Below, piece by piece: positions 43,723-51,780 of a DNA stretch of 61,044 bases. Source of the DNA: JBNARI01 sp049718765 (lineage in GTDB: Bacteria; Bacillota; Sulfobacillia; DUMF01); assembly GCA_049718765.1 (NCBI GenBank), contig JBNARI010000010.1:1-61044 (forward strand), written 5' to 3'. The notes under the pieces are model-generated. The model saw only the letters and a list, made by a program, of their open reading frames with translations, made no database searches and was not told where the DNA came from. Position numbers and translations under genes: made by a program. Every line of letters starts with the position of its first letter. The stretch's first letter is position 1.

Positions 43723-43817
43723 GAGCGTCCTACAGAATTGGACTGACATTGGCATAGCCCATCCATTTCAAGCCTAACATTACTTCGCCATTGGTTTCAA
43801 GATTCCTTCTCCAGCAA

Positions 43818-43854
43818 CAAAAAAACCCCGGTGGATTAGGCCAATTCCACCGGG
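43818..43854 (-). terminator. Terminator of the murI-ruv-que-yajC unit
   Basis: On the minus strand CCCGGTGGA and TCCACCGGG form a 9-base stem with a 10-base loop, followed by a G and seven T's. It lies 26 bases past the yajC stop. Confidence 0.9.
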
Positions 43855-43879
43855 TGGACAATTAATCTTTATTACCGCA

Positions 43880-44143
43880 TTACCGCAGGACGGCAGTTAC
43901 CCCGTTCTTATGTAGTTCCACTTCGGTCTTTTCAGCTATCTTCACTAGCAATGTGTCCTTGTCCACTTTGGTTATGTAACCAATTATGCCCCCTGCCGTC
44001 ATTATCTTGTCCCCCTCCTTGAGGGACGCCAGCATCTCGTTGCGCTTCTTTTGCTGCAGCTGCTGGGGCCTGATGAGAGTAAAGTACATTATCCCAAAGA
44101 ACACCAGCAGCCAAACCAGGCTGCCCCATGCTTGGTTTGCCAC
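43880..44143 (-). CDS. yajC: Preprotein translocase subunit YajC
   Basis: An 87-residue Sec accessory protein with one transmembrane helix (about 7-25), then R-P-Q-Q-x-Q-Q-K-K-R and the soluble L-K-E-G-D-K-I-M-T-A-G-G-I-I-G motif. It associates with SecDF. The GTG start has AAGGAGG seven bases upstream. It follows tgt, the common bacterial order queA-tgt-yajC, though secDF is elsewhere in this window. Confidence 0.95.
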   Translation of the reverse strand: MANQAWGSLVWLLVFFGIMYFTLIRPQQLQQKKRNEMLASLKEGDKIMTAGGIIGYITKVDKDTLLVKIAEKTEVELHKNGVTAVLR

Positions 44144-44194
44144 AGTTTTACCTCCTTGGCTTCGCAGTGTTATTTTGCATCGTGGTTTCCTATT

Positions 44195-45328
44195 CTACGC
44201 GCTTGCGCAGTTTACCTCCATTTTGCCAAAGCACTCCACCACTTTCCTCCTGAACTCCTGAAAGCAGCCTGAGAGGATGGACTCGCGGATTGCCGACATC
44301 AAGCGCGCCATGAACCTCAAGTTGTGCACAGTGGCAAGAGTCTGAGCCAGCAATTCCTCTGCTTTGAACAAGTGGTGGATATACGCCCTACTGAAGCCCT
44401 TGCACGTAAGGCAATCGCAGTCACTTTCTATGGGCTCAAAATCCTTGGCGAACTTCTGATTGCGCAGGTTCAACTTGCCACTCAACGTGAGCACGGCTGC
44501 ATGGCGAGCCAGCCTGGTGGGAAGCACGCAGTCGAACATGTCTACCCCCCTGGCAACTGCCTCCACTATGTCGTAGGGCGCGCCTACTCCCATTAGATAC
44601 CTGGGCTTTGTTTCTGGCAACAGCTTACAGCACAGTTCCACCAGCTCCAGGGTCACTCGTTTGTCCTCGCCCAGGCTCAAACCCCCAATGGCAAAACCAT
44701 CAAACGGCAAGCTCACCAGCGCCCCTACGCTTTGCGCTCGAAGTTGAGGGTAAACCCCCCCCTGTACTATGCCGAAGATGGCTTGGTCACTCCTGGACTT
44801 TACGTCCAAACATCGTATGGCCCATTTCAAAGTGCGCTCCAAGGCCTCTGCCGCTTCAGATAAGCAAGCGTTGGGAGCCACAGGCTGGTCGAGACAGGTG
44901 ACCACGTCTGCACCCAGCTTTTCCTGTACCCTGATGCAGCTTTCCGGAGAAAGCCAGCGGCGCGACCCGTCTATGTGGGACCTGAACTCGATGCCGTCAT
45001 CAGTCACGGTGACCAGCTTCGCCAGGCTGAACACCTGGAACCCGCCGCTGTCCGTGAGGATTGGACGCTGCCAGCCCATGAAACGGTGAAGGCCGCCAGC
45101 TTCCCACACTATGTCCTCGCCGGGCCTGAGGAAAAGGTGGTAGGTATTGCACAGGACCATCTGTGCGCCAGCTTCCTCCACCATTTGTGGGGTGACAGCT
45201 TTCACAGTTGCCTGGGTACCCACAGGCATGAACGCTGGGGTTTCCACAACTCCGTGTGCGGTGAGAAGTTGCCCAGCACGGGCAGCGCTGCCTTGGTCCA
45301 CACATTGAAGCTCAAAGCCGAAACTCAC
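44195..45328 (-). CDS. tgt: tRNA-guanine transglycosylase
   Basis: A 377-residue TIM-barrel enzyme that swaps guanine-34 for preQ1 in tRNAs with GUN anticodons. T-D-S-G-G-F-Q-V-F near 92 contains an active-site aspartate, and G-G-L-S-L-G-E is near 217. The second aspartate lies in D-M-F-D-C-V-L-P-T-R near 265. The zinc site C-D-C-L-T-C with a downstream histidine is near 307. A GTG start follows queA by 13 bases. Confidence 0.96.
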   Translation of the reverse strand: MSFGFELQCVDQGSAARAGQLLTAHGVVETPAFMPVGTQATVKAVTPQMVEEAGAQMVLCNTYHLFLRPGEDIVWEAGGLHRFMGWQRPILTDSGGFQVFSLAKLVTVTDDGIEFRSHIDGSRRWLSPESCIRVQEKLGADVVTCLDQPVAPNACLSEAAEALERTLKWAIRCLDVKSRSDQAIFGIVQGGVYPQLRAQSVGALVSLPFDGFAIGGLSLGEDKRVTLELVELCCKLLPETKPRYLMGVGAPYDIVEAVARGVDMFDCVLPTRLARHAAVLTLSGKLNLRNQKFAKDFEPIESDCDCLTCKGFSRAYIHHLFKAEELLAQTLATVHNLRFMARLMSAIRESILSGCFQEFRRKVVECFGKMEVNCASA

Positions 45329-45341
45329 AACACCACCAACC

Positions 45342-46361
45342 TCAAATTATGAGCATTGCGTCCCCGAAACTGAAGAAGCGGTACTTTGAATCAACCGCGA
45401 CGCGGTAGGCGTTCATCACAAGCTCGTATCCGCCGAAGGCACAAACCAGCATGAGCAGCGTGGACCTGGGCAAGTGGAAATTGGTTATGAGGCCATCTAT
45501 CACTCTGAACTGGTACCCAGGGTATATGAACAGCCTAGTCCAACCTGAACTTGCCGCGAGTTCACCCCCAAGGGCAGCTGATTCCAGGCTCCTCACAACC
45601 GTGGTCCCCACAGCAACCACCCTTGCTCCACGTCCCTTGGCGAGCCTAATGCGGTCCACAGTTTCTTGGGGGACGGTGAAGACCTCACAATGCATTGTGT
45701 GCTGCTCCACGTTTTCGCACCGCACCGGACGGAACGTATCCACGCCCACGTGCAAAGTAACAAAGCAAAGGTCAACTCCCGTTTGCTCCAGCTTCTCCAG
45801 GAGTTCGTGGGTAAAGTGGAGTCCAGCGGTAGGAGCTGCAGCGGACCCCATTACCCTGGAATAGACTGTCTGGTACCGCTCTGGGTCTTTGAGCTCTTTC
45901 CGAATGTAGGGAGGGAGCGGCACCTTGCCCAAGCGTGCCAGTGCCTGCCAAAAGGGCATTTGCGAATGGAACCTCACCAGCCGCCCGCCAGCCTGGCTGA
46001 CCTCTAACACTTCAGCCCATAGCTCGCCATCCCCGAAAAAGATTTGAGCCCCTGGCCTCAACTTCCTTCCAGGGCGGACCAGGCAATCCCAGAGGCAGTC
46101 CGACACTTCTCGGAGCAAGAGCACCTCGGCTTTGCCGCCTCCCCTGCGGCGCCCAAACAGCCTACCTGGAATGACTCGGGAATCGTTCATCACCAAGAGG
46201 TCGCCTGGGCTGAGGATTTGGGGCAGTTCGCGAAACACCCTGTGTTCAATAGTTCCGGTGGCACGCCTGAGCACCATCAATCTCGAGGAATCCCTGGGCT
46301 CAACAGGTTCTTGAGCTATAAGCGCCTCAGGCAATTGGTAGTCGAAATCGGAAGTCTTCAA
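45342..46361 (-). CDS. queA: S-adenosylmethionine:tRNA ribosyltransferase-isomerase
   Basis: A 339-residue enzyme that converts preQ1-tRNA to epoxyqueuosine-tRNA. The N-terminal F-D-Y-x-L-P-E-x-L-I-A-Q-x-P motif, D-S-R-V-I-P-G-R near 60, and the C-terminal T-N-F-H-L-P-R-S-T-L-L-M-L-V motif are all present. The open frame reaches 46460 inside rsgI, but TTG 46361 gives the family's length (B. subtilis 342 residues) and begins at the conserved region. Confidence 0.93.
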   Translation of the reverse strand: MKTSDFDYQLPEALIAQEPVEPRDSSRLMVLRRATGTIEHRVFRELPQILSPGDLLVMNDSRVIPGRLFGRRRGGGKAEVLLLREVSDCLWDCLVRPGRKLRPGAQIFFGDGELWAEVLEVSQAGGRLVRFHSQMPFWQALARLGKVPLPPYIRKELKDPERYQTVYSRVMGSAAAPTAGLHFTHELLEKLEQTGVDLCFVTLHVGVDTFRPVRCENVEQHTMHCEVFTVPQETVDRIRLAKGRGARVVAVGTTVVRSLESAALGGELAASSGWTRLFIYPGYQFRVIDGLITNFHLPRSTLLMLVCAFGGYELVMNAYRVAVDSKYRFFSFGDAMLII

Positions 46362-46365
46362 TAAA

Positions 46366-47349
46366 CTACTTCCGCCTCCCCTGGTTTTTCTCCCGGCCTT
46401 CTGTTTGGCCCTGATGGCCTTGGCCTTTCTCTTTCTCCTGTTCCTTGGACTGCTGGGCATCGTTCAATGAAGTGTCTGGCTTCTCCGGAGCTGACTCTTG
46501 TTGTGAAGGACCTTTGAACAGCTTGAGCTTGTTGGCCTTGAACTGCTTCACAAGTTCCTCTAGCTGCAAAGGCTGAATGTTGCCCAAGCCCAGACCCTGT
46601 AGGCGTTGTGCGTTGCCAGCCATCGCCGTTACAGGTGCCTCGCGTAGCTGCTTCTCAGAAACTTGAATGCCTTCGGCAAGTGCCTTGAGCGCCACGGCCA
46701 TGCGCCCAGGAGACACTTTCATTTCCTTGGCCTTTTGCTTTAGCTCCTGACCCCCAGATATGCTTTCCACCACAGCGTCCACGTGCTTGGCAGCGAGATT
46801 TCGCTTTATGTCGTCACCAATGCTGCGCACATCCTTGAGTATCTGAACCGGCACCCCATCCTGTTCTCCTGGCACTGTGGTTATCAGTACTGCATTTTCT
46901 CCGCTTTCCCTGAGGTATCCATCTTGAACTGCAGCATCCACCAAGGTGAGCAGCGCGTCCCGCAAGTTGCGGCCATGCACCTGGGCCTTGAGCAACAAAG
47001 ATTCCCCTTCCTGGTTTAGACCTTCTGCTTCTCGCACGGTGAGGCGTCTGTCCACACCCAGCTGCACGCTGGGATTGATGTCCAAGGAAACATACGCAAG
47101 CACAGGTCCAGGCCGAGCCGCAAAGCTACGAACGAAAGCCCAGGCACCGAAACCAAGGATCAAGCACGCAGCCGCTACCGCCGCCAACAGGCGAGGCACG
47201 CGCAAGTCAACAACTTCCCAGCAGTCAACCTCCTGGCCTACCTGGGCACTGGGATTTGCCAGTCTCACCCGTAGAAACTCACCCTCCGGAGTGAGAACCA
47301 CCCCATGCTTACCCCGAGATTCCACCAGTACGCCCCTTTTCAAGCTCAT
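46366..47349 (-). CDS. rsgI: Anti-sigma factor RsgI-like
   Basis: A protein of about 327 residues. The N-terminal cytoplasmic RsgI domain (about 1-45; K-R-G-V-L-V-E near residue 4 and V-V-L-T-P-E-G-E-F near 18) binds SigI. A transmembrane helix is at about 55-75, followed by an extracytoplasmic region with the Y-V-S-L-D-I-N-P-S-V motif, which in relatives contains the autocleavage site. The C-terminal 45 residues are a Gln/Glu/Lys/Gly-rich tail with no carbohydrate-binding module, unlike the polysaccharide sensors of Clostridium thermocellum. ATG 47349 with GGGGGAG is preferred over 47364. It follows sigI by 15 bases. Confidence 0.9.
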   Translation of the reverse strand: MSLKRGVLVESRGKHGVVLTPEGEFLRVRLANPSAQVGQEVDCWEVVDLRVPRLLAAVAAACLILGFGAWAFVRSFAARPGPVLAYVSLDINPSVQLGVDRRLTVREAEGLNQEGESLLLKAQVHGRNLRDALLTLVDAAVQDGYLRESGENAVLITTVPGEQDGVPVQILKDVRSIGDDIKRNLAAKHVDAVVESISGGQELKQKAKEMKVSPGRMAVALKALAEGIQVSEKQLREAPVTAMAGNAQRLQGLGLGNIQPLQLEELVKQFKANKLKLFKGPSQQESAPEKPDTSLNDAQQSKEQEKEKGQGHQGQTEGREKNQGRRK

Positions 47350-47364
47350 AGGGCGCTCCCCCAA

Positions 47365-48027
47365 TCATGAGTCCAAGTAATCCCTTAAGTAGAAGTATTC
47401 TCCCCTGTAAATCAGGGCAATCGCTATTATGTACTTGCGGTGCCTCTCGATGGTCTTTCTGTGCAAGCCGCTGGTCTGCTCGAGCCTGGACAACGGCACC
47501 TGACCTCGATCCATCAAACACGCCCACGCTTCGTTGTCCGCTGCAAGGTACCTGGCAATTTGCTTGGCGCGTTCCCGCGCGTCCTTGTGCTTTGGAGACT
47601 CTTTTACCAGGTCCTCAAGGGAAATGCCAAACCTGGAAAGCTCGGTCTTGAACTGCTCGATCTCTTCTCGCCTTTCAACTGCTTCGAACGCCTGGGTGTC
47701 GTCACCTGGACAGGTTTCGCTCAGGCCAAGGTCCTCGTGCCGTGGCTGTCTACGCAAGTAGTCAATTAGCCGTCGGCGGATGATGAGCCCTGCGAACGCC
47801 AGGAACTTACCGGACTTGCGCTCCTCGTAGGCGGAAATCGCTTCGTCGAAGGCTTCCACCCCAACTGACGCCTCTTCGTCGCTGGCCGTCACATACCGCC
47901 CCAGTACCTTTGATACGGTGCTCAGCACGAAGGGCATGTAAGCCCTTATCAGAGCATTGCGCGCCTCCAGATCGCCTGACTTCGCCTTTGCCAACAGCTC
48001 TGTTGCCGAGTTAGCATCTGTTCTCAT
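47365..48027 (-). CDS. sigI: RNA polymerase sigma factor SigI
   Basis: A sigma-70-like factor of about 220 residues. The region-2-like part has Y-M-P-F-V and the G-V-E-A-F-D-E-A-I-x-x-Y-E segment. The C-terminal SigI-C region is rich in basic residues and contains a helix-turn-helix-like L-H-R-K-T-I-E-R-H-R-K-Y. SigI factors respond to heat or cell-wall signals through RsgI, encoded next. ATG 48027 has only a weak ribosome site (GAAGTG); GTG 48072 would overlap the DUF2905 gene by 11 bases and has none. The gene sits inside the ruv-que operon, an unusual place. Confidence 0.9.
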   Translation of the reverse strand: MRTDANSATELLAKAKSGDLEARNALIRAYMPFVLSTVSKVLGRYVTASDEEASVGVEAFDEAISAYEERKSGKFLAFAGLIIRRRLIDYLRRQPRHEDLGLSETCPGDDTQAFEAVERREEIEQFKTELSRFGISLEDLVKESPKHKDARERAKQIARYLAADNEAWACLMDRGQVPLSRLEQTSGLHRKTIERHRKYIIAIALIYRGEYFYLRDYLDS

Positions 48028-48061
48028 ATAAAATTCGCACTTCGACTCCGGGTTTTTGGGG

Positions 48062-48298
48062 TCACCTTGCACGGCTGAACAAGTTAATGAGGAGGAACAA
48101 CAAGCTCAGGGCTGCGCTAATCACTAAGCAAGAGACCACAGGGAAATAGAACGTGAAATTTCCTTTTTTCACCACGATGTCTCCCGGCAGCCTCCAAGTC
48201 CCCAGCAGCCGTGGCCCAAAGCTAATCACCGCTCCAAGCACCACCAGAACTATGCCTAACAGGATAATGGACCTGCCAAGGAACTGGAACTCCTCCAC
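48062..48298 (-). CDS. DUF2905 membrane protein
   Basis: A 78-residue protein with two transmembrane helices (about 8-28 and 52-72). The loop between them carries the family motif L-P-G-D-I-V and a short basic K-K-G-N-F-T-F-Y-F-P. Found next to ruvB or queA in many Firmicutes; no function is known. A GTG start with AAGGGTT upstream, two bases after the queH stop. Confidence 0.85.
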   Translation of the reverse strand: MEEFQFLGRSIILLGIVLVVLGAVISFGPRLLGTWRLPGDIVVKKGNFTFYFPVVSCLVISAALSLLFLLINLFSRAR

Positions 48299-48300
48299 TG

Positions 48301-48849
48301 CTAACCCTTGACCCCCTTCCTGTATCTTTCAACCTCGCTGAACAAACAGCCACAGTAAGGCTGCAAGTACATTTGGAGTTCTCTGGCCTTCTTCAGCCCA
48401 TCCCTGTACCCGGGCCTGAAGTCCCAGTACAGGAACTTCACCCCGAACTCACACGCTGCCCGAGTGGCCGCAGCCACTACCATGTCGTGCTTTTGGTACG
48501 GACTCGCAAGCAGGGTGGTGGTAAAGCCCTGTGCTCCTAGTTCCGCTGCCGCCTTGGCAGTGCGCCTCATCCTCAGCGTGTAGCATGCCATGCAACGTTC
48601 TGCACCCTTCGCATAGGGTAGCACCTGGGATAGGTAGCCTGCAACGTCGTAGCTGTCTTCCACTTGAAGCGTCACCTTGTTTGCCCGGCACCATTCGGTG
48701 AGCACTTCCAAACGGTGCTTGTACTCCCTGTACGGGTGGATGTTAGGGTTGTAAAAGTACCCCTCGAACTCAACTCCCTCGCCCTTGAGTACCTCGAAAG
48801 GGTGAATGCTGCAAGGTGCACAGCAAATGTGCAACAACACCTTGTTCAT
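48301..48849 (-). CDS. queH: Epoxyqueuosine reductase QueH
   Basis: A 182-residue metalloprotein, the oxygen-independent alternative to QueG for the last step of queuosine synthesis. H-I-C-C-A-P-C near residue 8 and Y-C-G-C-L-F-S-E near 165 supply iron-sulfur and metal cysteines; C-M-A-C-Y near 86 is also conserved. With queA and tgt in the same unit, the tRNA steps of the pathway are encoded together. Start overlaps the ruvB stop in ATGA. Confidence 0.93.
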   Translation of the reverse strand: MNKVLLHICCAPCSIHPFEVLKGEGVEFEGYFYNPNIHPYREYKHRLEVLTEWCRANKVTLQVEDSYDVAGYLSQVLPYAKGAERCMACYTLRMRRTAKAAAELGAQGFTTTLLASPYQKHDMVVAAATRAACEFGVKFLYWDFRPGYRDGLKKARELQMYLQPYCGCLFSEVERYRKGVKG

Positions 48850-49868
48850 AGCACAAGTCTTCCCTGAGCACTGCCTGGTAGAGGCAAGTTCATGTGTGAG
48901 TAGGCCAGCTCCGTGGCCACCCTACCCCTGGGTGTACGACGCAGGAAACCAATCTGGAGCAAGTACGGCTCATACACGTCCTCAACTGTTTCTGGCTCCT
49001 CGCTGATGCTTGCTGCCAGGGCGTCCAGGCCAACCGGGCCTCCCCCGTACTTCAGTATTAACGACTCCAGCATTTGCCTGTCAGTGGCATCAAGTCCCTT
49101 TTCGTCTATCTCCAACATCTTCAGGCCTTCCCTCGCAATCTCCCCTGTTATGACGCCGTCTCCGGTCACTTCTGCAAAGTCGCGAATCCTCTTAAGCAAC
49201 CTGTTGGCTACCCTTGGCGTGCCCCTGGACCGCCTAGCAATTTCCGCAACCCCGTCGTCCGTAATTTTCACGCCCAGTATACCCGCGGAACGGCGAATTA
49301 TGGAGCTCAGTTCCTCGCTGGAATAGAACTCCAGCCTGATGGTTATGCCAAACCTATCTCTCAAGGGGGAAGCGATCAAGCCAGCCCGGGTAGTGGCGCC
49401 AATGAGGGTAAACCTGGGAAGCTTTATCCTGTACGTGCGGGCGCTGGGCCCCTTGCCTGCAACCCAATCGTACAGGAAGTCCTCCATCGCAGGGTACAAC
49501 GCCTCACATGCTACCCGGTTAAGCCTGTGCACTTCGTCTATGAAAAGGATCTCCCTATCCTCAAGGTTGGTGAGAATCGCCACCATGTCCCCTGGTCTTT
49601 CAATGGCAGGCCCAGATGTCACCTTGATGCCCACGCCAAGCTCATGGGATATGACGTGAGCCAGAGTAGTCTTGCCCAGCCCAGGGGGACCGTACAGCAA
49701 CACGTGGTCCAAGGGCTCGCCCCGTTTCAGGGCAGCCTGGATATATATCTCAAGCTGCTGCTTCGCTTTGGTCTGGCCGATATAATCGCACAACCTTCTC
49801 GGGCGTAAGCTTCGCTCGAGCTCTGATTCGTCAGGCAACGGATGGGGCGAAACCACTCTTTGTTCCAT
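48846..49868 (-). CDS. ruvB: Holliday junction branch-migration ATPase RuvB
   Basis: An AAA+ motor of 340 residues. Walker A G-P-P-G-L-G-K-T-T is near 60, Walker B I-L-F-I-D-E-V-H near 105, and arginine-finger region G-A-T-T-R-A-G near 155. The C-terminal winged helix ends with L-R-R-T-P-R-G-R. ATG 49868 has GGAGG five bases upstream. Order ruvC-ruvA-ruvB is standard. Confidence 0.97.
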   Translation of the reverse strand: MEQRVVSPHPLPDESELERSLRPRRLCDYIGQTKAKQQLEIYIQAALKRGEPLDHVLLYGPPGLGKTTLAHVISHELGVGIKVTSGPAIERPGDMVAILTNLEDREILFIDEVHRLNRVACEALYPAMEDFLYDWVAGKGPSARTYRIKLPRFTLIGATTRAGLIASPLRDRFGITIRLEFYSSEELSSIIRRSAGILGVKITDDGVAEIARRSRGTPRVANRLLKRIRDFAEVTGDGVITGEIAREGLKMLEIDEKGLDATDRQMLESLILKYGGGPVGLDALAASISEEPETVEDVYEPYLLQIGFLRRTPRGRVATELAYSHMNLPLPGSAQGRLVL

Positions 49869-49892
49869 AGCAGCCTCCACACGCAATCAACG

Positions 49893-50483
49893 TCAGGGCC
49901 TTCCTAGCGCGCGCAATGCAGCAGTCAACACCTGCTGGGGATCGCTATAGGCTCCAGGCGGAAGCGAAGACAATGCCAGTTCTAGCGCCCTCGTGGCTTC
50001 TTCTCGAGTATAGCCTAGCGCCAATAACCCTTCCACCAACCCCTGGTCTTCCACCCCTTGTCCAGCTTTTCCCCAGCGCAAGTGATCGAGCTTGTCCTTT
50101 AGCTCAACTACGAGTCTTTCCGCAGTCTTCCTTCCAACTCCTGGCAGATGCTGCAGCCCCTTGGTATCTCCTTGCCGGATCATAGTGCTGATGGTCTCGA
50201 CGCTGGCTCCAGACAAGATGGCTAGCGCTCCCTTTGGTCCCACTCCGCTAACTGAAGTCAACAAGTCAAAGAGCTGCCTTTCCTCTTCGGTGGAAAACCC
50301 AAACACCGCAATACCGTCTTGCCGGAGGTGGAGTTCGGTCCACAGCGTCACTGAAGACCCCTCTCCCGGCAGTCGTGCCAGGGTGGAAGCGGGGACGGTG
50401 ACCCGAACGCCCACGCTTCCCGTGTCCACTATGACCCAGCCGTCCCCAACCCTATGCAACACTCCACGGATAAATGCGATCAA
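49893..50483 (-). CDS. ruvA: Holliday junction DNA-binding protein RuvA
   Basis: A 196-residue tetramer-forming protein with an N-terminal OB fold (M-I-A-F-I-R-G) and two helix-hairpin-helix motifs (S-G-V-G-P-K-G-A near 75 and P-G-V-G-R-K-T-A near 113). A C-terminal RuvB-binding three-helix domain contains A-L-G-Y-T-R-E-E-A. The TTG start overlaps the ruvC stop. Confidence 0.96.
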   Translation of the reverse strand: MIAFIRGVLHRVGDGWVIVDTGSVGVRVTVPASTLARLPGEGSSVTLWTELHLRQDGIAVFGFSTEEERQLFDLLTSVSGVGPKGALAILSGASVETISTMIRQGDTKGLQHLPGVGRKTAERLVVELKDKLDHLRWGKAGQGVEDQGLVEGLLALGYTREEATRALELALSSLPPGAYSDPQQVLTAALRALGRP

Positions 50484-50998
50484 TCAGGATCACTTCCGTC
50501 CTGCAGGGGGAAAGTGGCCTGGTTCTGCCTCAACACTGCCCCCGCCAACGCCAGCGCCAAGGCGTCTGCGCTGTCGTCGGGCTGAGGCACTTGGTTCAGC
50601 CCCAGCACCATCGCCACCATCTTTTGAACCTGTTTCTTGTCTGCCGACCCATAGCCGGTGACTATCTGCTTGGCCTGACGGGGACCCAGCTCAATCACGG
50701 GCACTCCTTCAATAGCTGCTGCCAGGAGCACCACACCCCTCGCCTGCGCCACTTCAATGGCAGAACTTACGTTCTTGCAGAAGAACAGTTTTTCAATGGC
50801 AAGGTAGTCTGGACGGTAAGCTTGCAGGAGCTGGGTGAACCTAGTGTACAGCTCCCGAAGCCTCGCCCCCACATTGGAGCTTCCGGGAGTTTCTATGCAC
50901 CCGCAGTCCCGGAACTCCACCGAGCTCCCATTTGCTCTTATCACCCCGTAGCCCGTCCTGGCAAGCCCAGGGTCTACTCCAACGCCCACCATTATCAT
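50480..50998 (-). CDS. ruvC: Holliday junction resolvase RuvC
   Basis: A 172-residue RNase-H-fold nuclease. The acidic catalytic residues are visible in V-D-P-G-L-A-R-T-G near 8, A-I-E-K-L-F near 68, and P-D-D-S-A-D-A-L near 145. ATG 50998 overlaps the murI stop in ATGA; the open frame to 51097 lies inside murI and is discarded. In many Firmicutes yebC precedes ruvC; here it is 6.4 kb away. Confidence 0.95.
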   Translation of the reverse strand: MIMVGVGVDPGLARTGYGVIRANGSSVEFRDCGCIETPGSSNVGARLRELYTRFTQLLQAYRPDYLAIEKLFFCKNVSSAIEVAQARGVVLLAAAIEGVPVIELGPRQAKQIVTGYGSADKKQVQKMVAMVLGLNQVPQPDDSADALALALAGAVLRQNQATFPLQDGSDPD

Positions 50999-51771
50999 AG
51001 TTCGACCTTCTCCACCGACTCCACCTTCAGGCCAAGGGTTTCTGCCGCCCTTCGCTTCAAACCTGACGAGTCCCCGGTTGCAAAGAACCTCAGCCATCGC
51101 GTCCCGTTTGGCTCAGGCAGGAGCTGGCAAACCTTGAAAGCAATCTCCTTGGCTGGATCCACCAGCTGCACTCCCTCAGGCAAGTACCTGCGGAAAACAT
51201 GAGAGATCAGCGGGTAATGGGTGCATCCCAGCACAAGAACATCGTATTCAATCGTGAACTCAGCCAGGTAGGTCTCTACCCAGTGGTCCATCTCGGGTTC
51301 TGGCGCTCCCCCTTCAATGAGAGGCACCAGGCGTGGACACGCTACGCTCTGGACACATGCGTCTTGCCTGATCAACTTGATTTGCTGAGCGTAGGCACCG
51401 CTCCTTACGGTGCCCTCGGTAGCCACCACTCCAATCCGCCCGGTCGAGCTTGCACTTGCTGCAAGTCTTGCCCCACAACTAACAATGTCCAACACTGAAA
51501 CCCGAGCATGCTGCCTCATCTCATGAATAGCCTGGGAGCTCGAGGTATTGCAAGCCACTGCAATAATCCCGGCTCCCATGGATTCGAGGAACCTCACGTT
51601 CCTCACAGCAAACCTCTTGATCTCGTCAGTGGACTTGTCGCCGTAAGGTAAGTTGGCTGTATCGGCCAGGTATAGCACGTGTACGTCTGGCCTCAACCTA
51701 AGCAGTTCCCTCACGACGGTCAGCCCACCCGACCCCGAGTCGAAGACTCCAACCACAAACGGTTCATTCAT
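50995..51771 (-). CDS. murI: Glutamate racemase
   Basis: A 258-residue enzyme that makes D-glutamate for the wall. Two catalytic cysteines appear in V-A-C-N-T-S-S near 72 and L-G-C-T-H-Y-P near 183, and D-S-G-S-G-G-L-T near 10 is intact. The aminotransferase gene ends nine bases upstream, and ruvC overlaps downstream. The D-Glu ligase murD is not in the window. Confidence 0.95.
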   Translation of the reverse strand: MNEPFVVGVFDSGSGGLTVVRELLRLRPDVHVLYLADTANLPYGDKSTDEIKRFAVRNVRFLESMGAGIIAVACNTSSSQAIHEMRQHARVSVLDIVSCGARLAASASSTGRIGVVATEGTVRSGAYAQQIKLIRQDACVQSVACPRLVPLIEGGAPEPEMDHWVETYLAEFTIEYDVLVLGCTHYPLISHVFRRYLPEGVQLVDPAKEIAFKVCQLLPEPNGTRWLRFFATGDSSGLKRRAAETLGLKVESVEKVEL

Positions 51772-51780
51772 CCAGACGAA

